Shown in pieces: positions 47,410-54,965 of a stretch of 64,000 bases of DNA. Both the position numbers and the translations under genes were made by a program. The notes under the pieces were generated by a model that did no database searches, was not told where the DNA came from, and was given only the letters and a program-made list of their open reading frames with translations. Location of the stretch: positions 744,001-808,000 of the forward strand of contig NZ_FXWK01000001.1 of assembly GCF_900177655.1 (NCBI RefSeq), in the 5' to 3' direction. This DNA is from Devosia lucknowensis (lineage in GTDB: Bacteria > Pseudomonadota > Alphaproteobacteria > Rhizobiales > Devosiaceae). The first letter of the stretch is position 1. Every line of letters begins with the position of its first letter.

Positions 47410-49314
47410 ATGACGTTGAACAAGTTGCTCACCCGTGCGGCGCTGGTGGCTTTGTCCGCCACGGCGATGACGAGCATGGCCTGGGCATTCCAGGAATCGC
47501 CGATGCTGACGGAGATGGTCGATGCCGGCAGCCTGCCGCCGGTCGAGGAGCGCCTGCCGACCAACCCCACGGTGGTCGAAGCGCTCGAAGTCGGCCAGTA
47601 TGGCGGTACCTGGCGTCGCGCCTATAGCGGTCCGGGCGATCGCTGGGGCCCGACCAAGCTCATGGAAGAGCGCGTGCTCAAGTGGGCGGCCGGCCCCGAT
47701 GGCACCGCGGAATTGACCCCCGGCTACATCGAGAGCTATTCGGTCAACGACGACTCCACCGAATTCACCTTCACCCTGCTCGATGGCCTCAAGTGGTCCG
47801 ATGGCGAACCCGTCACCACCGAAGACGTGAAATTCTGGTACGAGGACGTCTTCCTCAATCCCAAGATCATCGGCACCATCGATCCGACCTTCTCACCCGG
47901 CGGCACGCCGATGGAGATCGAGATCAAGGACGAGCGCACCTTCACCGCCAAGTTCGCGCAGCCCTACGTCTATTTCCTGCAGATCCTGGCCAAGGATTCG
48001 ACCGGCGAGCCGAGCCTCGACCGCGCCAGCTTCCTGTTCCCCAAGCACTATCTCAGCCAGTTCAACGACAAATACGCGACCGAGGAAGAGCTCGCTGCCG
48101 CCGCCACCAAGTTCGGCGTCGCCAGCTGGACCGATCTCTGGGGCTCGAAGGGCGCCGTCACGGCCTGGTGGTCCAATCCGGATCTGCCGGTTCTGACCGC
48201 CTGGAAGATCGAGACGCCGGCCCCGGCCGAAAACGTCACCATGGTGCGCAACCCCTACTATTGGGCCGTCGATCAGGAAGGCAATCAGCTTCCCTACATC
48301 GATCGCATCAATCACCGCCTGTTCCAGGATCCCCAGAGCCTGGCGCTTATGGTGGCGCAGGGCCAGATCGACGCGCAGGACCGTGGCATGGTCCAGCCCT
48401 TCGATTTCTACAAGGACAACGAGGAACGCGGGAACTACCACATCGTCCCCTGGCTGGGCTCGGGCGTCTGGTCCCTGATCCCCAACCTCAACACGACAGA
48501 CGAAGTCCTGCATGCGCTCTATGCCGATGAGCGGGTGCGCCAGGCGCTCTCCGTCGGCCTCGATCGCGAACTCATCATCGAGCTCACGCAGTCGGGTCTT
48601 GCCAAGCCGATCCAGGCCGCGCCGGTCAGCGGCTCTCCCTATTATCAGGAAGATCTGCAGAACCACTGGACCGAGTATGATCCGGATTTGGCCGATCAGC
48701 TGCTCGACGAAGCCGGGCTCGACCAGCGCGACGCCGAAGGCTTCCGCCTCCGTCCCGATGGCAAGCGCTTCACCATCGTGGTGCAGGGGGGCGATGCCGC
48801 GCTGGCCAAGCAGCTCGAGCTGATTGCGGAAAGCTATGCCGAGATCGGCATCGAAATCCTGCCTCGCGTCATGGATCGGACCCAGTTCGATACCAACCGC
48901 ACGAACAACGATTTCGACATGCAGTATCTGGTGTTCGACCGTCTCACCTACGTGCCGGCCGATCCGCGCATCATGATGGGTTCGGAAAGCTACGCCAACC
49001 AGTCCTATGTCTGGTACAGCACCGACGGTGAAAGCGGCATCGCGCCGCCCGAAGGCAGCAACTTCCAGAAGATCTACGATCTCTGGGACACCGCATCGAG
49101 CGCCCCGACCATCGAGGAAGCGGATGCCGCGATGAACGAGCTGATCCGCACCTTCGTCGAGAGCGGCTATGTCATCGGCGTTCACGGCGAAGGCACGGTG
49201 GTGAACGTGGTGTCGAACCGCATGCACAACGTGCAGCCCGATTTGGTCATGGACGACATCTTCCGCGAAGTTGGTCTCTCCCGCACGCAGCAGTACTGGC
49301 TCGAGCAGGAATAA
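47410..49314 (+). CDS. ABC transporter substrate-binding protein (oligopeptide/oligosaccharide type)
   Basis: This is a 634-residue periplasmic binding protein of family 5 (DppA/OppA fold). A signal peptide ends near TSMAWA (residue 26) with no lipobox. Typical features are GGTWRRAYSGPGDRW, LKWSDGEPVTTEDVKFWYED, FPKHYLSQF, and LKTRVMDRTQFD-like stretch (seen as EILPRVMDRTQFD). Family 5 binding proteins also include sugar binders such as AgpA, so an oligosaccharide ligand is plausible given the glycosidases in the same operon. ATG 47410 follows AAAGGGAGGGAAG. It is the first gene of an eight-gene operon. Confidence 0.9.
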   Translation: MTLNKLLTRAALVALSATAMTSMAWAFQESPMLTEMVDAGSLPPVEERLPTNPTVVEALEVGQYGGTWRRAYSGPGDRWGPTKLMEERVLKWAAGPDGTAELTPGYIESYSVNDDSTEFTFTLLDGLKWSDGEPVTTEDVKFWYEDVFLNPKIIGTIDPTFSPGGTPMEIEIKDERTFTAKFAQPYVYFLQILAKDSTGEPSLDRASFLFPKHYLSQFNDKYATEEELAAAATKFGVASWTDLWGSKGAVTAWWSNPDLPVLTAWKIETPAPAENVTMVRNPYYWAVDQEGNQLPYIDRINHRLFQDPQSLALMVAQGQIDAQDRGMVQPFDFYKDNEERGNYHIVPWLGSGVWSLIPNLNTTDEVLHALYADERVRQALSVGLDRELIIELTQSGLAKPIQAAPVSGSPYYQEDLQNHWTEYDPDLADQLLDEAGLDQRDAEGFRLRPDGKRFTIVVQGGDAALAKQLELIAESYAEIGIEILPRVMDRTQFDTNRTNNDFDMQYLVFDRLTYVPADPRIMMGSESYANQSYVWYSTDGESGIAPPEGSNFQKIYDLWDTASSAPTIEEADAAMNELIRTFVESGYVIGVHGEGTVVNVVSNRMHNVQPDLVMDDIFREVGLSRTQQYWLEQE

Positions 49315-49351
49315 TCGCTCCCATCGGGCGCGGACCTCCCGCCGCGCCCGG

Positions 49352-49373
49352 CACCGGCCCTTCGGGGCCGGTG
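49352..49373 (+). other. Stem-loop between the binding-protein and permease genes
   Basis: CACCGGCCC-TTCG-GGGCCGGTG is a perfect 9-bp stem with a TTCG loop, without a T-tract. In ABC operons such hairpins often stabilise the upstream mRNA so that the binding protein is made in excess. Confidence 0.6.
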
Positions 49374-49478
49374 ACCGCTAGCACCCCTGAAGCCGAGGCA
49401 GCTTCGGAAGGGTGATATCGTTAGAAAAGAACGCCCGATCCTTGCCCCTTGATCGTCAGGCGTTCCTGGAGACAGGTC

Positions 49479-50465
49479 ATGGTCGCCTTTATTCTTCGGC
49501 GGTTGCTTCTGGCGATCCCGATGCTGCTCTTCATCTCGTTCATATCCTTCGTCATCATCCAGCTGCCGCCGGGTGATTACGTCACCGCTTACGTCGCCCA
49601 GCTGGCTCAGGGCGGCGAATACATCTCTGCCGCGCAGGAAGCCGCGATGCGCGAGCGCATGGGTCTGAATGATCCCATGCTGGTGCAATACTGGCGCTGG
49701 ATCACCGCCATCATCTTCCGCGGCGACTTCGGCTATTCGCTCGATTGGAACGCGCCGGTTTCGAGCCTGATCTGGGATCGCCTGGCGATCACCCTCGCGC
49801 TTTCGACCGCAAGCCTCGTCATCACCTGGCTCATCGCCATTCCCGTCGGCGTCTATTCCGCCACCCGCCAGTATTCGATGCTCGACTATGTCTTCACCGT
49901 CTTTGGCTTCCTCGGCAAAGGCACGCCCGACTTTCTCCTCGCGCTGATCCTGATGTGGATCGCCTTCGTCTACATGCAGCTCGATGTCGGCGGCCTGTTT
50001 TCGTCGCAATATCAGAATGCGCCCTGGTCCTGGGGCAAGTTCATCGACCTTCTGCAACACCTCTGGATTCCGCTTGTCGTCCTCGGCACGGGCGGCGCCG
50101 CCGGTCTCATCCGCGTCATGCGCGCCAATATGCTTGACGAACTGGGCAAGCCCTATGTCGAGACCGCCTATGCGCAGGGCCTCTCCGAGCGTCAGGTCGT
50201 CTGGGGTTATCCGGTTCGCGTTGCGCTCAACCCCTTCATCTCGACGGTCGGCTGGGCCCTGCCGGCGCTCTTTTCGGGCGACGTCATCACCGCCATCGTT
50301 CTCAACCTGCCCACAACCGGGCCGCTGCTGCTGCAGGCGCTCAAGATGCAGGACATGTATCTGGCCGGCAGCTTCATTCTCATCCTCAGCGTCTTCACCG
50401 TCGTCGGCACGCTGATTTCCGATATTTTGCTGGCGTGGTTCGATCCGCGCATCCGTTACGCGTGA
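49479..50465 (+). CDS. ABC transporter permease (DppB/OppB type)
   Basis: This is a 328-residue inner-membrane permease with six helices, opening FILRRLLLAIPMLLFISF. The family EAA-like loop is at RVMRANMLDELGKPYVETAYAQGLS. DppB-type signs are PPGDYVTAY and ERMGLNDPMLVQYWRW. I chose ATG 49479 (behind GGAGACAGGTC), not an in-frame start 30 bases upstream. It lies 164 bases after the binding protein and 10 before the second permease. Confidence 0.92.
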   Translation: MVAFILRRLLLAIPMLLFISFISFVIIQLPPGDYVTAYVAQLAQGGEYISAAQEAAMRERMGLNDPMLVQYWRWITAIIFRGDFGYSLDWNAPVSSLIWDRLAITLALSTASLVITWLIAIPVGVYSATRQYSMLDYVFTVFGFLGKGTPDFLLALILMWIAFVYMQLDVGGLFSSQYQNAPWSWGKFIDLLQHLWIPLVVLGTGGAAGLIRVMRANMLDELGKPYVETAYAQGLSERQVVWGYPVRVALNPFISTVGWALPALFSGDVITAIVLNLPTTGPLLLQALKMQDMYLAGSFILILSVFTVVGTLISDILLAWFDPRIRYA

Positions 50466-50475
50466 GGAGCAGGCC

Positions 50476-51606
50476 ATGACAGAGCAAACTCTTGCCGCCG
50501 AACCCATCAACGCCAAGAAGGAAGATCTTTATTCCGCCAAGCCCTGGCAGCTGGTCTGGCGCCGCTTTTCCAAGCATATCCTCGCCGTCATTTCGCTGTG
50601 GTTCCTTGTGATCCTCGCGCTCTCCGCCATCTTTGCCGAGTTCGTTGCGCCCTATGACCCGTTCAAGGTCGAACGCCTGCGCACCATGGCGCCGCCCACC
50701 GGCATCCACCTCTTCCACGACGGCCAGTTTGTTGGCCCCTTCGTCTATGCCATCGAGCGGACCCGCGATCCGGAAACGACGCGCGTCAGCTATGAGCCCG
50801 ATACCAGCGAACCGCTGCCGCTCCGCCTCTTCGTCTCGGGCAGCGACTACTCGTTCTTCGGCCTCTTCAAAACCGACATCCATCTCTTTGGTGTCGAGGG
50901 CGGTCGCCGCGACCAGATCAACCTCCTGGGCACTGACGATCTCGGGCGCGACGTCTTCTCGCGCCTCATCCATGGCGCCCGCGTCTCGCTCTCCGCCGGT
51001 CTCGTCGGCGTTGCCTTTGCCTTCGTCCTCGGCCTGACGCTGGGCTCGATCTCGGGCTACTTTGGCGGCTGGATCGATGGCAGCATTCAGCGCCTCATGG
51101 AGCTCATCCGCTCCATCCCGACAATTCCGCTCTGGATGGGCCTTGCCGCTGCGCTCCCCGTCGTCTGGGATCCGCTGCTTGTTTATGTGCTCATAACCTT
51201 CATTCTGGCGCTGATCGGCTGGACCTATCTCGCCCGCGTCGTGCGCGGCCAGTTCCTGGCGCTCCGCAATGAAGATTATGTGCTTGCCGCCCGTCTCTCC
51301 GGCGCCAGCGAATATCGCATCATCACCAAGCATATGCTGCCCTCGATGACGTCCTACATCATTGCGGCGCTCACCCTTGCCGTGCCGGAAATGATCCTGG
51401 GCGAAACTGCCCTGAGCTTCCTTGGCCTTGGCCTTCGCCCACCGGTCGTTTCCTGGGGTGTGCTGCTGCAAGACGCACAAAACCTGCGATCGATTTCCCT
51501 CGCGCCCTGGCTCCTTGCGCCAGGCGGCGCCGTCGTCCTCACCGTCCTCGCCTTCAACTTCCTCGGCGATGGTCTGCGCGATGCGGCCGACCCCTATGGG
51601 CAATAA
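50476..51606 (+). CDS. ABC transporter permease (DppC/OppC type)
   Basis: This is a 376-residue second permease. One helix lies near residues 38-58, then an insert of about 100 residues (65-165). Five helices follow, with the EAA-like loop RGQFLALRNEDYVLAARLSGAS. The N-terminal domain is larger than in classic DppC (about 300), as in permeases paired with bigger binding proteins. ATG 50476 is 10 bases after the first permease, and the stop is four bases before the ATPase start. Confidence 0.92.
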   Translation: MTEQTLAAEPINAKKEDLYSAKPWQLVWRRFSKHILAVISLWFLVILALSAIFAEFVAPYDPFKVERLRTMAPPTGIHLFHDGQFVGPFVYAIERTRDPETTRVSYEPDTSEPLPLRLFVSGSDYSFFGLFKTDIHLFGVEGGRRDQINLLGTDDLGRDVFSRLIHGARVSLSAGLVGVAFAFVLGLTLGSISGYFGGWIDGSIQRLMELIRSIPTIPLWMGLAAALPVVWDPLLVYVLITFILALIGWTYLARVVRGQFLALRNEDYVLAARLSGASEYRIITKHMLPSMTSYIIAALTLAVPEMILGETALSFLGLGLRPPVVSWGVLLQDAQNLRSISLAPWLLAPGGAVVLTVLAFNFLGDGLRDAADPYGQ

Positions 51607-51610
51607 GACC

Positions 51611-52648
51611 ATGACCAATCAAAACATGCCCCCAGAACGTCTGCTCGAACTCGACAATGTCCACGTGCACTTCCCACTGCGCGAAGGCCTCGTCAAAGCC
51701 GTCAATGGCGTCTCCTATCACGTCAACAAGGGCGAGGTTCTTGGCATCGTCGGGGAATCCGGTTCGGGCAAGTCGATCACCGCCCGCGCCATCATGCGCC
51801 TCCTGCCCAAGCGCGCCGCAGCGCCTGAAGGCCGCATCACCTTCCGCCCACGCAACGGCGAGACCTATGAACTCTCAGCGCTCGGCCGCAATAGCCGCGC
51901 CATGCGCCAGGTTCGCGGTCAGCATATCGGCATGATCTTTCAGGAGCCCATGACGGCGCTGTCGCCGGTCCACACGATAGGCGCGCAGATCATGCGCACG
52001 GTTCAGCTCCATATGGGCCTCAACCGCAAGGCGGCGCGCGAGCGTGCCATCGAGCTTCTGGCCAAGGTGCAGATGCCGCGGCCCAACCAGTTGGTCGATG
52101 CCTTCCCGCACCAGCTTTCGGGCGGCATGCGGCAGCGCGCCATGATCGCGCTCGCCATTTCCTGTAATCCCAGCCTGCTTATCGCCGATGAACCAACGAC
52201 CGCGCTCGATGTGACCACCGAGGCGCAGATCCTTGAACTGCTCAAGGAACTGCAGTCCGAAATGGGCATGGCGATCATTTTCATCACCCACAATTTCGGC
52301 GTCGTCGCCGATATCGCCGACCGCGTCTCGGTGATGTATCTGGGCAAGATCGTCGAGACGGCCACCGTCGACGACATCTTCTATGCCGCCAAGCACCCCT
52401 ATACCCAAGCGCTCTTGCGCTCCATTCCACGCCTCGGCGTCGATCAGGGTAGGCGCCTGCCGACCATTCCCGGAATGGTGCCCGACCCATTCAGCGTGCC
52501 GCCCGGCTGCGCTTTCAATCCGCGCTGCACCCACGCCGTTGCCGGCGTCTGCGATACGCAACTGCCACCCGAAAAAGTCTTCGGCTCGCAAATGTCGCGC
52601 TGCCACTTTGCCGAACAGTTTGTTGCCGCGGAGGCCGCCCATGTCTGA
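51611..52648 (+). CDS. ABC transporter ATP-binding protein (DppD/OppD type)
   Basis: This is a 345-residue ATPase with Walker A GESGSGKS, signature LSGGMRQRA, Walker B LLIADEPTTALD, and the H-loop ITHNFGVVADIADR. The C-terminal oligopeptide extension with conserved cysteines (GCAFNPRCTHAVAGVCDT) is present. It overlaps the next ATPase gene by eight bases. Energises the importer with the partner ATPase. Confidence 0.94.
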   Translation: MTNQNMPPERLLELDNVHVHFPLREGLVKAVNGVSYHVNKGEVLGIVGESGSGKSITARAIMRLLPKRAAAPEGRITFRPRNGETYELSALGRNSRAMRQVRGQHIGMIFQEPMTALSPVHTIGAQIMRTVQLHMGLNRKAARERAIELLAKVQMPRPNQLVDAFPHQLSGGMRQRAMIALAISCNPSLLIADEPTTALDVTTEAQILELLKELQSEMGMAIIFITHNFGVVADIADRVSVMYLGKIVETATVDDIFYAAKHPYTQALLRSIPRLGVDQGRRLPTIPGMVPDPFSVPPGCAFNPRCTHAVAGVCDTQLPPEKVFGSQMSRCHFAEQFVAAEAAHV

Positions 52649-53693
52649 GCTTCCGATCCTCGACCATTCGAGCCTCCCCGATGACGTTCTCTTCTCCGTC
52701 CGGGGTCTCAAGAAGTATTTTCCCATCCAGGCCGGCTGGCTCAAGAAACATGTCGGCGACGTCAAGGCGATCGACGATGTCTCGCTCGATATCAAGAAGG
52801 GCGAAACGCTCGGCCTCGTGGGCGAAAGCGGCTCCGGCAAGTCCACCGTCGCCCGCCTCATGCTGCGCGCCTACGACCTGACCGACGGGCAGATCCTCTT
52901 CCGCCGTGCAAATAACGAGATCGTCGATCTCTCAAAGCTCAGCGATCGCGAAATGCGGCCGTTGCGCGCCGAGATGCAGATGATCTTTCAGGATCCTTAT
53001 TCCTCTCTCAATCCGCGCATGACCCTCCTCGAATTGGTCGGCGAACCGATGGTCATTCATGGCGTCGGCTCACCAAGCGAGATCAAGGATCGCGTCGCGG
53101 AGCTTTTGAAGGTCGTCGGCCTCCGTCCCGAATTCATCAATCGCTACCCGCATGCCTTTTCCGGCGGCCAGCGCCAGCGCATCGGCATCGCCCGTGCCCT
53201 TGCGCTCAACCCCAGCTTCATTGCCGCCGACGAAGCGGTCTCGGCACTCGACGTGTCGGTGGCCGCCCAGAACATCAATCTTCTGCAGGACCTGCAGGAG
53301 CAGTTCGGTCTCACCTATCTCTTCATCACCCATGATCTCGGCATGGTCGAACACATCGCCGATCGCGTCGGCGTCATGTATCTCGGCCGCTTGATGGAGG
53401 TCGCGCCGACCGAGCAGCTGTTCTCAAAGCCGCTCCATCCCTATACCGAAGCCTTGATGGCGGCGGTTCCCCAGCCCGATCCGCGCGGCAACCGCACCAG
53501 AAAGCGCGTGCCGCTCAAGGGCGAAATCGCCAATGCAGCCAATCCGCCCTCAGGCTGCAGCTTCCATCCCCGCTGCCCCTATGCCCAGGCCAGGTGCAGT
53601 ACCGAAGTCCCCGCCCTCCGCACCGTCGCTGGCGGCCGCCAGGTCCGCTGCCACTTTGCCGAAGACCTGGCCCTCGTCGGGGCGGTGGCGTGA
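52641..53693 (+). CDS. ABC transporter ATP-binding protein (DppF/OppF type)
   Basis: This is a 350-residue ATPase with Walker A GESGSGKST, signature FSGGQRQRIGIARAL, Walker B FIAADEAVSALDVS, and the H-loop FITHDLGMVEHIADR. The C-terminal cysteine region reads GCSFHPRCPYAQARC. ATG 52641 overlaps the previous stop, and its own stop TGA overlaps the GTG start of the next gene (GTGA), so both are translationally coupled. Confidence 0.94.
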   Translation: MSELPILDHSSLPDDVLFSVRGLKKYFPIQAGWLKKHVGDVKAIDDVSLDIKKGETLGLVGESGSGKSTVARLMLRAYDLTDGQILFRRANNEIVDLSKLSDREMRPLRAEMQMIFQDPYSSLNPRMTLLELVGEPMVIHGVGSPSEIKDRVAELLKVVGLRPEFINRYPHAFSGGQRQRIGIARALALNPSFIAADEAVSALDVSVAAQNINLLQDLQEQFGLTYLFITHDLGMVEHIADRVGVMYLGRLMEVAPTEQLFSKPLHPYTEALMAAVPQPDPRGNRTRKRVPLKGEIANAANPPSGCSFHPRCPYAQARCSTEVPALRTVAGGRQVRCHFAEDLALVGAVA

Positions 53694-54961
53694 CCGAAGT
53701 CCTGCAGCACGCCGATGCCGATCTTGCGGCGCTTTATGCGCCGCACCTTATGTTCGATACCAACGAGCCGTATCTTCCACACGCCCTGGGATACACGATC
53801 TTCCGCATAGCGGGACTGTCACCATCCAGCAAGTTCGCCATCGAACCCCTTGGCGCCCTGACGATCGAGTACGCGATCTATTACGACTGGGACATCGGCC
53901 ATCTCTACGACCTCGAACATGTCTGGGTGCATGTCGGTGCCATGGGTGAAATTCTCCGGGTGGAAGCCTCTTCCCATGGTGGTTGCAAGGTCATGGATAT
54001 CGGCGAAGGGCTGCCCGAATTTTCTTCCCCGCAGGTTTTCCGCCGCCCATCGTCATTGCCCGGCTTGTCCGGGCATCCGGTCCTCTATGTCGAAGCCGGC
54101 AAACACGCCCATTGGGCAAGTCCTGCTCACATGACCGAGGCCGACCGGCAGAAACTTGCCGTCCTTTGCGGTCCACTGGCCGGCATCGAAGGCGTGCATC
54201 TTGGCAATCCGTTCGCCAAGCGCGGCGCCTACACCGCCAGGCCCAGAGACCATCGCCTTGCCCGCCTCAAGATGACCACCGACGCCTTCGAGCCTGGTCA
54301 TTCTTACCGTGCCTCATCAACCGAGGTGCCGCTTCTCCCTTGGCCGGATCTCGAAGCCATTATCCCGCAGCGCATCACTGACATCATGACCCGTCTCGAA
54401 ACCGACCAGCCGCACTTCGCCGCCATTTTTCTCGATTGCGGCGATACGCTCATCGACGAGCGCACCGAAGAAAAACTGCCCGGCAGCGAGGTGGTCATCC
54501 GCGCCGATCTCATCCCCGGCGCCAAGGAGATGATGGATAGCTTGAAGGCCGCCGGCCACAAGCTGATCCTCGTCGCCGATGGACCGCGCCAGACCTTCGT
54601 CAATATGCTGACCCATCATGGTCTATGGGACCATTTCGACGCTCACATCATCTCCGAGGATGTCGGCGTCCATAAACCGGATGTCCGCATGTTCGACGCC
54701 GCGCTCGCCGCTGCCGGTCTCACCCGCGACGACGCCTGGCGCACCGTCATGGTCGGCAACAATCTCTCCCGCGACATCTGTGGCGCCAATGCGCTGGGGA
54801 TGACGTCCATCTTCATGGCCTGGTCGACCCTCCGGACGCACGAGCCAGCCAATCCGTCCGAAGTGCCCGATTATCGCATCGACAGCCCCTCGGAACTGCC
54901 TGCGCTTCTAGACGTGCTCGAAATGCTAACCAAATACCGTTGCCGTCCCTTCCAGCGCTAA
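53690..54961 (+). CDS. HAD-family hydrolase with an N-terminal beta-rich domain
   Basis: This is a 423-residue protein with two parts. Residues about 10-160 (YAPHLMFDTNEPYLP, LYDLEHVWVHVG, VEASSHGG, PVLYVEAGKHAHW) resemble beta-sandwich proteins of the Vps62/NPP1 type by eye; this is weak. Residues about 240-400 form a HAD hydrolase: FLDCGDTLID with nucleophile Asp249, LILVADGP, VGVHKPDVRMFDAAL, and MVGNNLSRDICGANALGM. The GTG start overlaps the ATPase stop. Codons about 120-129 come from a palindromic repeat. It may remove phosphate from an imported or modified sugar. Confidence 0.75.
   Translation: MTEVLQHADADLAALYAPHLMFDTNEPYLPHALGYTIFRIAGLSPSSKFAIEPLGALTIEYAIYYDWDIGHLYDLEHVWVHVGAMGEILRVEASSHGGCKVMDIGEGLPEFSSPQVFRRPSSLPGLSGHPVLYVEAGKHAHWASPAHMTEADRQKLAVLCGPLAGIEGVHLGNPFAKRGAYTARPRDHRLARLKMTTDAFEPGHSYRASSTEVPLLPWPDLEAIIPQRITDIMTRLETDQPHFAAIFLDCGDTLIDERTEEKLPGSEVVIRADLIPGAKEMMDSLKAAGHKLILVADGPRQTFVNMLTHHGLWDHFDAHIISEDVGVHKPDVRMFDAALAAAGLTRDDAWRTVMVGNNLSRDICGANALGMTSIFMAWSTLRTHEPANPSEVPDYRIDSPSELPALLDVLEMLTKYRCRPFQR
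54047..54075. repeat. Palindromic family C repeat inside a coding region
   Basis: These 29 bases match 25640-25668 exactly and contain GCCCGGCTTGTCCGGGC. In this gene they are translated in frame as SSLPGLSGH within the N-terminal domain of the HAD fusion. Confidence 0.8.
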
Positions 54962-54965
54962 CCGA

